Shown one piece after another: positions 40,303 to 49,275 of a stretch of DNA of 64,000 nucleotides; position 1 is the first letter of the stretch; each line of letters opens with the position of its first letter. The translations under genes and the position numbers were made by a program. Source of the DNA: Enterobacter cloacae subsp. cloacae ATCC 13047 (GTDB taxonomy: Bacteria; Pseudomonadota; Gammaproteobacteria; Enterobacterales; Enterobacteriaceae); assembly GCF_000025565.1 (NCBI RefSeq), contig NC_014121.1:4240216-4304215 (forward strand), written 5' to 3'. The notes beneath the pieces were generated by a model, which did not search any database, was not told the DNA's origin, and worked only from the letters and a program-made list of their open reading frames with translations.

Positions 40303-41340
40303 ATGGCAACAATGCTGGATGTCTCACTGCGCGCAGGTGTATCAAAAGCCACGGTATCGCGCGTGCTGAACGGCACAGGTCAGGTCAAAGAGAGCACGCG
40401 TCAGCAGGTGTTCGCGGCAATGGAAGAGCTGGGGTATCGCCCGAATTTTCTCGCGCGTTCGCTGGCTAACCAGACCAGCAACAGCATTGGTCTGGTGGTC
40501 TCAACCTTCGATGGCTTTTACTTTGGCCGCCTCCTTCAGCAGGCCTCCCGGCAGACCGAAACGCACGGGAAGCAGCTGATCGTCACCGATGGTCATGACG
40601 CGCCGGAACAGGAAGAACAGGCGGTACAGATGCTGGCCGATCGCAAGTGTGACGCCATTGTGCTCTACACGCGCTACATGAGCGAAAAAGCGATCATGAA
40701 GTTGATCCACTCCGTGCAAACCCCGCTGGTGGTCATCAACCGGGAAGTCAGCCAGGCTCCCGATCGCTGCGTCTTCTTCGAACAGCAGGATGCCGCCTTT
40801 AAGGCCGTGGATTACCTGATAAACCAGGGCCACCGGGAGATCGCCTGTATTACCGTCCCTATCCACACCCCTACCGGTAAAGCCCGCCTGATGGGCTACC
40901 GTAAGGCGCTGGAAAAGCACGGCATTCGTCTGGATGAGCGGCGGATTAAGTACGGCGATGCGGGCATGACGCGGGGGTATGAGTTGTGCAGGGAGTTGAT
41001 TGCTGACGGTGTGCCGTTTAGCGCCCTGTTTGCCTGTAACGATGATATGGCGCTGGGAGCGTCCAAAGCCTTGCACCAGGCAGGGCTGAAGATCCCGCAG
41101 GATATTTCACTGTTTGGCTTTGACGATGCGCCCAGCGCAAAATGGCTCGAGCCTGCGCTCTCATCGGTCTATCTGCCGATAGATAATATGATTGTCACGG
41201 CCATCGACCAGGCGATCCGGCTGGCAAAAAACCAGCCGGTAGAAGCGATCCCGCCGTTTACCGGTACGCTGGTACTACGCGACTCGGTAACCACGGGGCC
41301 ATATTTTACTCAGACGAGTTCCAGCGCCAGCAACTCCTGA
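40303..41340 (+). CDS. LacI-family transcriptional regulator (AscG-like)
   Basis: A 345-residue LacI/GalR regulator most like AscG, the repressor of beta-glucoside (arbutin-salicin-cellobiose) genes. The helix-turn-helix is MATMLDVSLRAGVSKATVSR, the hinge helix FLARSLANQ, and the effector domain ends at SLFGFDDAPSAKWLEPALSS. The frame is open to 40246; 40303 is chosen for the family start and the AGGA ribosome site. It is divergent from the PTS operon and its 3' end overlaps the convergent lysA by 31 bases. Confidence 0.87.
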   Translation: MATMLDVSLRAGVSKATVSRVLNGTGQVKESTRQQVFAAMEELGYRPNFLARSLANQTSNSIGLVVSTFDGFYFGRLLQQASRQTETHGKQLIVTDGHDAPEQEEQAVQMLADRKCDAIVLYTRYMSEKAIMKLIHSVQTPLVVINREVSQAPDRCVFFEQQDAAFKAVDYLINQGHREIACITVPIHTPTGKARLMGYRKALEKHGIRLDERRIKYGDAGMTRGYELCRELIADGVPFSALFACNDDMALGASKALHQAGLKIPQDISLFGFDDAPSAKWLEPALSSVYLPIDNMIVTAIDQAIRLAKNQPVEAIPPFTGTLVLRDSVTTGPYFTQTSSSASNS

Positions 41341-42572
41341 ATGGTCTGGCGGCGACGGATCAGCCGCGCCTTGCCGTTATCAAACAGCACTTCCGGCAGC
41401 AGCGGGCGGCTATTGTAGTTAGAAGACATTGACGCCCCATAAGCGCCGGTATCGTGCAGCACCAGATAATCCCCGGGTTTCACCTCCGGCAGCGCGCGGG
41501 TTTCTACTTTACCCCCTTCATGCTGGGTAAAGACATCGCCCGATTCACACAGCGGGCCTGCGACAACCGTATCAATACGTGGGGCGTCGGTTAAATCGCG
41601 GCCATCGGCGGCGAGCGCTGAAATATGGTGGTAGCTGCCATACATGGACGGACGCATCAGGTCATTAAAGCCCGCATCAATCAGCACAAAGTGTCGCGAT
41701 CCCATCTCTTTCACGCTACGCACCTGAGCAACCAGCACGCCAGATTCGGCCACCAGGAAACGACCCGGTTCAATTTCGAGCTTCACCGGATGCCCCACAT
41801 GCGCGGCAACTTTGTCGCGGGCGGCGCTCCACAGGCCGTAATAGTGATCGGTATCGATCGCCTCTTCCCCTTCACGATAAGGAATCGAAAGGCCGCCACC
41901 GGCGGAGATCGCCTCCAGATCCTGCCCAAAGTCGATAACCTGACGCACCATCGCGCCGCACACCTGTTCCAGGTGACCGTAATCCACGCCCGAACCAATG
42001 TGCATATGAATGCCCACCAGCTTCAGGTTGTAACGCTGTAATACCTCTAGGGCGGCGGGCATATCGGCATACCAGATGCCGTGTTTACTGTTTTCACCGC
42101 CAGTGTTGGTTTTCTGGCTGTGACCATGGCCAAAACCGGGGTTCACACGTAGCCAGACGCGGTGGCCGGGGGAAACCTGTCCAAGCTGTTCCAGCATATC
42201 CACAGACCCGGCATTAACCGGGATCTGCAGTTCATGCACGCGGGCAAGCGTCGCGTCGTCGATCAGATCCGCAGTAAAGACAATTGCGTCAGGATCGGTT
42301 TTAGGATCGAAGCCAGCCGCCAGCGCGCGCTCGATTTCCCCCAGCGACACGGAGTCAACCTTCACGCCCTGCTCGCGCATCAGGCGCAGGATATGGATAT
42401 TGGAGCACGCCTTCTGGGCAAAACGCACCACGTCAAACTGATGCAGCGCAGCAATCTTCTCGCGAACGATTTGCGCATCGTAGACCCATACCGGGCAGCC
42501 AAACTCGGCAGGCAGGCGCAGCAGGTTATCGGCATTTAAATCGGTGTCAGTCTGGTTAAGCGGGCGTGGCAT
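41310..42572 (-). CDS. lysA: Diaminopimelate decarboxylase
   Basis: A 420-residue fold type III PLP enzyme that converts meso-diaminopimelate to L-lysine. The PLP lysine is in VRFAQKACSNIHILRL (about residue 54), the phosphate-binding glycines in SAGGGLSIPY, and the active-site cysteine in GPLCESGDVF. The start MPRPLNQTDTDLNADNLL matches the family. It is divergent from its activator lysR with 121 bases between. Its C-terminus EELLALELV is encoded in the overlap with the lacI-family gene. Confidence 0.96.
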   Translation of the reverse strand: MPRPLNQTDTDLNADNLLRLPAEFGCPVWVYDAQIVREKIAALHQFDVVRFAQKACSNIHILRLMREQGVKVDSVSLGEIERALAAGFDPKTDPDAIVFTADLIDDATLARVHELQIPVNAGSVDMLEQLGQVSPGHRVWLRVNPGFGHGHSQKTNTGGENSKHGIWYADMPAALEVLQRYNLKLVGIHMHIGSGVDYGHLEQVCGAMVRQVIDFGQDLEAISAGGGLSIPYREGEEAIDTDHYYGLWSAARDKVAAHVGHPVKLEIEPGRFLVAESGVLVAQVRSVKEMGSRHFVLIDAGFNDLMRPSMYGSYHHISALAADGRDLTDAPRIDTVVAGPLCESGDVFTQHEGGKVETRALPEVKPGDYLVLHDTGAYGASMSSNYNSRPLLPEVLFDNGKARLIRRRQTIQELLALELV

Positions 42573-42693
42573 GGTCTTCTCCGGGTGGTCGTCTTTTTAT
42601 GATTACGCCACAACAGAAAGAGAATAAAAAATATCGTTTTATCGCGAGTCTATGCAAAAATGATATGGACAGTCCTTCGCTTCCAGGTGCCCT

Positions 42694-43620
42694 ATGCCCG
42701 CCGTCAACTTACGCCATATTGAGATTTTTCACGCCGTGATGACCGCCGGCAACCTCACCGAAGCCGCGCAGATGCTGCACACCTCGCAGCCTACGGTAAG
42801 CCGCGAGCTGGCACGGTTCGAGAAAGTGCTGGGACTGAAACTGTTTGAACGCACCCGGGGCCGGCTGCACCCAACGGTACAAGGGCTGCGTCTGTTCGAG
42901 GAAGTGCAGCGCTCGTGGTATGGGCTGGACAGAATTGTCAGTGCGGCGGAAAGCCTGCGCGAGTTTCGTCAGGGCGAACTGTCGATTGTCTGCCTGCCCG
43001 TCTTTTCACAATCCTTTTTACCGACGCTGCTGCAGCCTTTTCTGGCCCGTTATCCAGAGGTCAGTCTCACTATCGTGCCGCAGGAATCTCCGCTGCTGGA
43101 AGAGTGGCTTTCAGCGCAGCGTCACGACCTGGGGTTAACCGAAACCCTCACTACCCCAGCAGGTACAGAGCGCACGGAACTGCTCACGCTGGATGAGGTT
43201 TGCGTGCTTCCTGCCGGGCACCGGCTTGCCAGTAAAGCAATGCTGACCCCCGCTGATTTCCACGGGGAAAATTACATTAGCCTGTCGCAGACCGACAGCT
43301 ATCGACAGCTGCTGGACACGCTGTTTGCCGAACATCAGGTAAAACGCCGGATGGTGGTGGAAACGCACAGCGCGGCCTCAATATGCGCGATGGTACGTGC
43401 CGGGGTAGGCGTAGCCGTGGTTAACCCGCTTACAGCGCTGGACTACGCCGGGAGCGAGATTGTGATTCGCCCGTTTAGCCTCTCCGTCCCGTTTACCGTC
43501 AGCCTGATCCGCCCCCTGCATCGCCCGGCGTCGGCACTGGTAGATGCCTTTACCGGGCATTTGATTGAGCATGCGCGTGAGGTGGCGCTTCGCTTACCTG
43601 CTCTGCAAAATCCGTTATGA
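42694..43620 (+). CDS. lysR: LysR, transcriptional activator of lysA
   Basis: A 308-residue regulator, the founding member of the LysR family, which activates lysA when diaminopimelate accumulates. The helix-turn-helix region reads [24 protein letters not shown]; the effector domain follows from about residue 90. It is divergent from lysA and its 3' end overlaps the convergent ygeA by 6 bases. The order lysA-lysR-ygeA is the same as in E. coli. Confidence 0.96.
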   Translation: MPAVNLRHIEIFHAVMTAGNLTEAAQMLHTSQPTVSRELARFEKVLGLKLFERTRGRLHPTVQGLRLFEEVQRSWYGLDRIVSAAESLREFRQGELSIVCLPVFSQSFLPTLLQPFLARYPEVSLTIVPQESPLLEEWLSAQRHDLGLTETLTTPAGTERTELLTLDEVCVLPAGHRLASKAMLTPADFHGENYISLSQTDSYRQLLDTLFAEHQVKRRMVVETHSAASICAMVRAGVGVAVVNPLTALDYAGSEIVIRPFSLSVPFTVSLIRPLHRPASALVDAFTGHLIEHAREVALRLPALQNPL

Positions 43621-44307
43621 CAGCATAAACTCCACCGCATCAGCGGCGTGAATGGCGGCAGTGTCGAATACCGGGATCGGGCTTCGCTCAGCCGGTACCA
43701 GCAGGCCGATCTCGGTACAGCCGAAGATCACCCCTTCTGCCCCCTGCCGGGCAAGTTGTTCAATCACGCTGACGTAATACGCCCGGGAAGACTCACTGAA
43801 GGTGCCGAGGCAAAGCTCATCAAAAATAATCTGATTAATGCGCGCCCGGTCGGCGTCATCCGGGATCAGGCTTTCGATACCGAACTCACTGCTCAACCGG
43901 CCACGGTAAAAATCCTGCTCCATGGTGTAGCGCGTTCCCAGCAGCGCCACGCGACGCATCCCCGCCGCGCCAATCGCGCGCCCGGTCGCATCCGCAATAT
44001 GCAAAAACGGCAGCGGGCAACGCGCTTCAATGTGCGAAGCGACTTTATGCATCGTGTTGGTACAGAGCAAAATCCCTTCGGCACCGGCACGCTGAAGCCC
44101 GAGTGCCGCCTGCGCCAGTATCTCTCCGGCTTTGTCCCATTCACCGCTCGACTGGCACGCTTCAATCTCATGGAAGTCCACGCTGTGCAGCAGCAGACTG
44201 GCAGAATGCAGTCCCCCGAGGCGCTGCTTCACCCCTTCATTAATTAAACGATAGTAGGGAATGGTCGATTCCCAGCTCATGCCACCCAGCAGGCCGATTG
44301 TTTTCAT
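43615..44307 (-). CDS. ygeA: Asp/Glu/hydantoin racemase-family protein YgeA
   Basis: A 230-residue PLP-independent amino-acid racemase. The two catalytic cysteines are in LLCTNTMHK (about residue 82) and [11 protein letters not shown] (about residue 197), placed as in aspartate and broad-spectrum racemases. E. coli YgeA racemises homoserine and several other amino acids. The N-terminus [15 protein letters not shown] is typical of the family. A Shine-Dalgarno AAGGAGGG precedes the ATG. Confidence 0.94.
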   Translation of the reverse strand: MKTIGLLGGMSWESTIPYYRLINEGVKQRLGGLHSASLLLHSVDFHEIEACQSSGEWDKAGEILAQAALGLQRAGAEGILLCTNTMHKVASHIEARCPLPFLHIADATGRAIGAAGMRRVALLGTRYTMEQDFYRGRLSSEFGIESLIPDDADRARINQIIFDELCLGTFSESSRAYYVSVIEQLARQGAEGVIFGCTEIGLLVPAERSPIPVFDTAAIHAADAVEFMLS

Positions 44308-44406
44308 TATCCCTCCTTCTTTGTTTATCTCAGTGAAGCAAACTTGTGATCGCGTTTCCAGTTCTTTGTCGCGCCGTTTCTTTTTAAAAGAAGGTGATAT
44401 AAATTA

Positions 44407-44425
44407 AATGAAACAATATTTCATT
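44407..44425 (+). promoter_or_regulatory. KdgR operator in front of kdgF
   Basis: AATGAAACAATATTTCATT, a near-perfect palindrome with 8-bp arms and a three-base centre, matches the KdgR consensus (AATRAAAC-N3-GTTTCATT type). It ends 17 bases before the kdgF start, so bound repressor would block transcription. Confidence 0.85.
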
Positions 44426-44442
44426 TTATGACAAGGGAAAGC

Positions 44443-44766
44443 ATGTTTATTTTCCACAACGAGACCACGCTTGACGATCTGGGTAACGGCGTAACCCGTC
44501 GGATCCTGGCCCATAGCGGTAAGATGATGGCGGTTGAAGTGAATTTCGCCCAGGGCGCGATTGGCCCGATGCATAGCCATCCGCATGAACAGCTAACCTA
44601 TGTGCTGTCCGGTGAGTTCGAATTCACCATTGGTGAAGAGAAGCATATCGTCAGGGCCGGCGATACGCTCTACAAAGCGCCACACGTCATGCACGGCTGC
44701 GTGTGTCTTCAACCCGGCACCCTGCTGGATACCTTTACCCCCGTACGGGAAGATTTTCTACAATAA
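44443..44766 (+). CDS. kdgF: Cupin protein KdgF, unsaturated uronate linearising enzyme
   Basis: A 107-residue single-domain cupin. The metal motif G-P-M-H-S-H-P-H-E-Q (His44, His46, Gln50) and the second histidine in HVMHG (His84) fit KdgF, which opens 4,5-unsaturated galacturonate to 5-keto-4-deoxyuronate (DKI), the substrate of KduI. The ATG at 44443 is chosen over 44428 because the ribosome site AAGGGA lies between them. A KdgR operator sits just upstream and a two-way terminator just downstream. Confidence 0.9.
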   Translation: MFIFHNETTLDDLGNGVTRRILAHSGKMMAVEVNFAQGAIGPMHSHPHEQLTYVLSGEFEFTIGEEKHIVRAGDTLYKAPHVMHGCVCLQPGTLLDTFTPVREDFLQ

Positions 44767-44770
44767 AAAA

Positions 44771-44795
44771 GGGCGCTGATTTCAGCGCCCTTTTT
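44771..44795. terminator. Bidirectional terminator between kdgF and fepE
   Basis: A perfect 9-bp stem GGGCGCTGA/TCAGCGCCC with loop TT is flanked by an A run and a T run, so it can end transcripts of both kdgF and fepE. Confidence 0.9.
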
Positions 44796-44806
44796 CTCTG
44801 CGTCAG

Positions 44807-45931
44807 TTATTCCGCTACCGGCTCTGGCAGCGGGTTACGGCTAAGCATTGCTTCACGAAGCAATACGCTACCGCAGGCGAACAGCCCACCCAGAATCCCC
44901 GCCAGCATGACAATCAGCGCTTTCCCCGGGCCATCTTTTTTCACCGGCATGGAAGGCGAAAGCTGATATTTGAAGGGTTCCAGTTTAACGTCTTCAACGG
45001 AGAGTTTTTTCAGCTGCGCCAGATAATATTCACGGTTCTGGAAGTCTGCATTCAGCTCAGACACATCCTTAAGATTTTTCTCGATCTGCAATTTCTGCGC
45101 GATACCGTCAGCGCCGAGGGCAACGGAGTAATCCGGATCGTCTTTTACGGCCTGTCCGTTGCTGTAGACAGGTTTCTTAATGCCCGCCGCGTTAGCCACT
45201 TCCAGCGAATAGTTAAGACGCTGCAGATTGGTGTTGTGAATATTGGTCAGACGCACCCGATCCAGGTCCAGCTGCTGCTCTACCACCTTCGTTTTGAGGG
45301 CGAGCTGGTTACGGATATTCAGCATGATCTCTTGCTCGACAATCGCGGCAATATACTTGATATACCCTTCCAGAACGGTTTGCGCATCTCCCGCCGTGGG
45401 GGCGGTGAAGCTGAGCGTCCAGGAGACGTAAGGCGCTTTATCCGCGTCTTTTACCTGAGTGTTATCAATCGCTTTCATCTTCTCAGAGATATTGACCACC
45501 GCACGATGCAGCTCCAGCGGATCCACGTTTGTCCCCTCAAGCTGTGACATAACGTAAGGGGAGGATTTCATATACTCTTCAAGCAATGACTGCGACTGAA
45601 ACTTTTTGATAAACAGTCCAAACACTTCATCACGGGACACTTTTACGTCCACATCCAGAACCTGGAGTGCCACCATCATCTGGCGCAGCGGGTTCCACTG
45701 CGTCTGTTCGGCAGGCGTGATCACCGCTTTACTGGTCCATTTCTGCGGCAGTAAAAAGGCAATCGCCAGTCCGGCCAGCGCAAACGCGAACGCAATTGCG
45801 ATGATGCGTTTTTTGGCGGCAAGCAGGATGTCTAACAGCCCCAAAAGGTCGATTTCTTTAGTGCTGACAGCCGGGGTGGCATAAGAAGGAAAATCGAGGT
45901 CCGTGTTTTTTTTGAAATCCATCGCTGACAT
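44807..45931 (-). CDS. fepE: O-antigen chain-length regulator of the Wzz/FepE family
   Basis: A 374-residue polysaccharide co-polymerase. Two membrane helices flank a large periplasmic domain: IIAIAFAFALAGLAIAFLLP (about 39-58) and ALIVMLAGILGGLFACGSVL near the C-terminus, preceded by the proline-rich motif PSMPVKKDGPGKA. Segments such as NYSLEVANAAGIKKPVYSNG and SWTLSFTAPTAGDAQTVL match FepE (Wzz-fepE), which sets very long O-antigen chains in Salmonella. In E. coli the gene is next to the enterobactin fep genes; here it stands alone, divergent from togM. Confidence 0.9.
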   Translation of the reverse strand: MSAMDFKKNTDLDFPSYATPAVSTKEIDLLGLLDILLAAKKRIIAIAFAFALAGLAIAFLLPQKWTSKAVITPAEQTQWNPLRQMMVALQVLDVDVKVSRDEVFGLFIKKFQSQSLLEEYMKSSPYVMSQLEGTNVDPLELHRAVVNISEKMKAIDNTQVKDADKAPYVSWTLSFTAPTAGDAQTVLEGYIKYIAAIVEQEIMLNIRNQLALKTKVVEQQLDLDRVRLTNIHNTNLQRLNYSLEVANAAGIKKPVYSNGQAVKDDPDYSVALGADGIAQKLQIEKNLKDVSELNADFQNREYYLAQLKKLSVEDVKLEPFKYQLSPSMPVKKDGPGKALIVMLAGILGGLFACGSVLLREAMLSRNPLPEPVAE

Positions 45932-46247
45932 AGACGTTCTTCTGTTAAGAGTGCAGGTAATTTCTGCCTCGTGAGTTCAAGTGGTCCGATGATACAAGAA
46001 AGTAAGAATAATCTGAACGCGATATTGATCTATCTGTGTACTGGCTATCAAAGTTGGTAGTTAGTACCTTTCCGGTATTATTGTTATTAATCATCCGCTT
46101 TTCTTTCTGCTTACATGCAAGACCTGCCTTGATCGCCAGAAATAGCGGCAAAATGCCACCCTCCTCACTTTATTGAAACAGCGTTTCGATGCTGATCACA
46201 TTTCCATCATTAAGCGAATGACGCGGGAAAAAATAGCCATAATATAA

Positions 46248-46266
46248 AATAAAACACTGTTTTATT
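46248..46266 (+). promoter_or_regulatory. KdgR operator in front of togMNAB
   Basis: AATAAAACACTGTTTTATT, a perfect palindrome with 8-bp arms around ACT, fits the KdgR consensus. It lies 73 bases before the togM start. A CRP-like site (TTCGA-N6-TCACA, 46185-46200) lies about 50 bases further upstream. The other 300 bases of the 407-base fepE-togM gap show nothing else. Confidence 0.85.
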
Positions 46267-46339
46267 ATTCGAAAACTACGGTTCGGATGTCCTGAAACTC
46301 ATACCGTCATTTCACCCACTGATTGCCAGGTAGGTCTGT

Positions 46340-47230
46340 ATGAATGAAAACAAGCTGCTGGGGCTCGCATGGATATCACCCTACATTATTGGGTTGATAC
46401 TCTTTACGGCTTTCCCCTTCGTCTCATCGTTTTTCCTCAGTTTCACGGATTACGATTTGATGAGCCCGCCGGTGTTTAACGGCATCGAAAACTATCGCTA
46501 TATGTTTACTGAAGACACGCTCTTCTGGACATCAATGGGTGTCACGTTCGCGTATGTATTTTTGACCATTCCGCTGAAGCTCGCGTTTGCATTAGGGATT
46601 GCGTTTGTTCTCAACTTCAAATTACGCGGGATCGGCTTTTTCCGTACCGCTTACTATATTCCGTCGATCCTCGGCAGCTCCGTGGCGATTGCTGTCTTGT
46701 GGCGCGCCTTATTTGCGATAGATGGTCTGCTGAACAGCTTTATTGGCGTATTTGGCTTCGACCCGGTGAACTGGCTGGGTGAGCCCTCTCTGGCGCTGAT
46801 GTCCGTGACCCTGCTGCGCGTCTGGCAGTTCGGCTCCGCGATGGTCATCTTCCTGGCGGCGCTGCAAAACGTTCCGCAGTCTCAGTATGAAGCGGCAATG
46901 ATCGACGGCGCGTCCAGATGGCAAATGTTCATGAAAGTGACCGTGCCGCTGATTACGCCAGTGATTTTCTTCAACTTCATCATGCAAACCACTCAGGCAT
47001 TCCAGGAATTTACCGGGCCGTACGTCATTACCGGCGGCGGGCCAACCTACTCGACCTATCTGTTCTCGCTCTACATCTACGACACGGCGTTTAAATATTT
47101 CGATATGGGTTATGGCGCGGCGCTGGCGTGGATCCTGTTCCTGGTGGTGGCCGTCTTTGCCGGTATCGCCTTTAAGTCGTCGAAATACTGGGTGTTCTAC
47201 TCCGCCGATAAAGGAGGCAAAAATGGCTGA
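46340..47230 (+). CDS. togM: Oligogalacturonide ABC transporter permease TogM
   Basis: A 296-residue permease of the MalF/UgpA type with six membrane helices. The EAA loop that contacts the ATPase is YEAAMIDGASRWQMFMKVTV (about residue 185-205). It forms the inner-membrane channel with TogN. The identification rests on the order togMNAB, the KdgR operator upstream and the pectin genes around it; related permeases import other plant sugars. It overlaps togN by 8 bases. Confidence 0.9.
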   Translation: MNENKLLGLAWISPYIIGLILFTAFPFVSSFFLSFTDYDLMSPPVFNGIENYRYMFTEDTLFWTSMGVTFAYVFLTIPLKLAFALGIAFVLNFKLRGIGFFRTAYYIPSILGSSVAIAVLWRALFAIDGLLNSFIGVFGFDPVNWLGEPSLALMSVTLLRVWQFGSAMVIFLAALQNVPQSQYEAAMIDGASRWQMFMKVTVPLITPVIFFNFIMQTTQAFQEFTGPYVITGGGPTYSTYLFSLYIYDTAFKYFDMGYGAALAWILFLVVAVFAGIAFKSSKYWVFYSADKGGKNG

Positions 47231-48125
47231 TATTCAACACCTTTCCACGGCAAGAAGCGTCGCCGAACGCGAGGTTGCCCGTACGCAGCGCAGAGAGAAA
47301 ATCAACGCCACCGTTCGCTATACGATCCTGCTGTTTGTCGGCCTGCTGATGCTCTACCCGCTGGTGTGGATGTTCTCAGCGTCGTTCAAACCGAACCACG
47401 AGATCTTCACTACCCTGAGCCTGTGGCCGGCACATGCCACCTGGGACGGGTTTATCAACGGCTGGAAGACCGGGACCGAGTACACCTTCGGCCATTACAT
47501 GCTGAACACCTTTAAGTACGTGATCCCCAAAGTGATCCTGACCATTATCTCCTCCACCATTGTGGCGTATGGTTTTGCCCGCTTTGAGATCCCGTGGAAA
47601 AAATTCTGGTTCGCCACGCTCATCACCACCATGCTGCTGCCCAGCACCGTGCTGTTGATTCCGCAGTACCTGATGTTCCGTGAAATGGGCATGTTGAACA
47701 GCTACATGCCGCTGTACCTGCCGCTGGCCTTCGCCACGCAGGGGTTCTTCGTCTTTATGCTGATCCAGTTCCTGCGCGGTGTGCCGCGTGACATGGAAGA
47801 GGCGGCGCAAATCGACGGCTGTAACTCCCTTCAGGTGCTGTGGTACGTGGTGGTGCCGATCCTGAAACCGGCCATTATCTCCGTCGCCCTGTTCCAGTTC
47901 ATGTGGTCAATGAATGACTTTATCGGGCCGCTGATTTACGTCTACAGCGTGGATAAATACCCGATTGCATTAGCGCTGAAAATGTCCATCGACGTTACCG
48001 AAGGTGCGCCGTGGAACGAAATTCTGGCAATGGCGAGCATCTCCATTCTGCCATCCATCATTGTGTTCTTCCTGGCCCAACGCTACTTCGTGCAGGGCGT
48101 CTCCAGCAGCGGAATTAAAGGTTAA
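47223..48125 (+). CDS. togN: Oligogalacturonide ABC transporter permease TogN
   Basis: A 300-residue MalG/UgpE-type permease with six membrane helices and the EAA motif MEEAAQIDGCNSLQVLWYVV. A hydrophilic N-terminal extension of about 35 residues precedes the first helix. The start at 47223 (MADIQHLSTARSV), with the ribosome site AAAGGAGG, overlaps the togM end; the longer upstream frame only reads through togM. It is followed by togA after 12 bases. Confidence 0.9.
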   Translation: MADIQHLSTARSVAEREVARTQRREKINATVRYTILLFVGLLMLYPLVWMFSASFKPNHEIFTTLSLWPAHATWDGFINGWKTGTEYTFGHYMLNTFKYVIPKVILTIISSTIVAYGFARFEIPWKKFWFATLITTMLLPSTVLLIPQYLMFREMGMLNSYMPLYLPLAFATQGFFVFMLIQFLRGVPRDMEEAAQIDGCNSLQVLWYVVVPILKPAIISVALFQFMWSMNDFIGPLIYVYSVDKYPIALALKMSIDVTEGAPWNEILAMASISILPSIIVFFLAQRYFVQGVSSSGIKG

Positions 48126-48137
48126 GAGGGAAATATC

Positions 48138-49262
48138 ATGGCTGAAGTTGTCTTCAATAAACTGGAAAAGGTTTACTCCAACGGCTTCAAAGCCGTACAT
48201 GCTATCGACCTGAAGATCGCCGAGGGGGAGTTTATGGTGATCGTCGGTCCATCCGGCTGTGCCAAGTCCACCACCCTTCGCATGCTGGCGGGGCTGGAAA
48301 CCATCAGCGGCGGTGAGGTGCGGATCGGCGATAAGATCGTGAACAACCTCGCACCGAAGGAGCGCGGCATTGCGATGGTGTTCCAGAACTACGCGCTCTA
48401 CCCGCACATGACGGTGCGCGAAAATCTGGCCTTTGGTCTGAAGCTGAGCAAACTGCCGAAAGAGCAAATTGAGTCGCAGGTAAACGAAGCGGCCAAAATC
48501 CTGGAGCTGGAGTCGCTGCTTGACCGCCTGCCGCGTCAGCTTTCCGGTGGACAGGCCCAGCGCGTTGCGGTTGGCCGCGCGATTGTGAAAAAGCCGGACG
48601 TGTTTCTCTTTGACGAACCGCTGTCAAACCTTGATGCCAAGCTCCGTGCCTCGATGCGTATTCGTATTTCAGATCTGCATAAGCAACTGAAGCAGTCCGG
48701 TAAACCGGCCACCACCGTCTACGTCACGCATGACCAGACCGAAGCGATGACCATGGGCGACCGTATCTGTGTAATGAAGCTGGGCCACATCATGCAGGTC
48801 GATACCCCGGATAACCTCTACCACAAGCCCAACAACATGTTCGTCGCGGGATTCATCGGTGCACCGGAGATGAACATTCGTAAAAGCCAGCTGGTGGAAA
48901 AAGCCGGTCAACTGCACATCACCATCGGAAATGAAACCATGCCGCTCAATGCACAAACGCAGGAAAAAGTCGCTGCTTATGCCGGTCAGGACGTGTTCTA
49001 CGGCGTGCGCCCGGAATTTGTGTCGATCTCAGACTCGCCTTTCCCGGATGGGTGCAGCGGCGAAATGGTGCGCGTGGAGAACATGGGCCACGAATTCTTT
49101 GTGTACCTGAAGGTAGCAGACCACGAACTGACCGCCAGAATCCCTTCGGAAGAGGCTAAGCCGATGATTGCTAAAGGGCTTAACCGCAAAGTCTATTTCC
49201 GCTTCGACATGAATAAGTGCCATATTTTTGACGCAAAAACTGAACTGAACCTCTCTCTCTGA
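48138..49262 (+). CDS. togA: Oligogalacturonide ABC transporter ATPase TogA
   Basis: A 374-residue MalK/UgpC-type ATPase. Walker A is GPSGCAKSTT (alanine in place of the more common second glycine), signature LSGGQAQRVAVGRA, Walker B VFLFDEPLSNLD, switch histidine VTHDQTEAM. The C-terminal TOBE/OB domain (from about 240) is the regulatory part. It would energise TogMN. Such ATPases can be shared between sugar transporters. Confidence 0.92.
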   Translation: MAEVVFNKLEKVYSNGFKAVHAIDLKIAEGEFMVIVGPSGCAKSTTLRMLAGLETISGGEVRIGDKIVNNLAPKERGIAMVFQNYALYPHMTVRENLAFGLKLSKLPKEQIESQVNEAAKILELESLLDRLPRQLSGGQAQRVAVGRAIVKKPDVFLFDEPLSNLDAKLRASMRIRISDLHKQLKQSGKPATTVYVTHDQTEAMTMGDRICVMKLGHIMQVDTPDNLYHKPNNMFVAGFIGAPEMNIRKSQLVEKAGQLHITIGNETMPLNAQTQEKVAAYAGQDVFYGVRPEFVSISDSPFPDGCSGEMVRVENMGHEFFVYLKVADHELTARIPSEEAKPMIAKGLNRKVYFRFDMNKCHIFDAKTELNLSL

Positions 49263-49275
49263 TGGAGCAAGAAAA

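Noticed and set aside
45945..46151. 68-codon frame between fepE and togM
   Set aside because: No ribosome site, no recognisable family and an N/S-rich composition; it lies in the promoter region.
48138..49262. Alanine in the TogA Walker A motif (GPSGCAKSTT) as a possible loss of function
   Set aside because: The lysine and serine/threonine are intact, and this variant occurs in functional sugar-importer ATPases.
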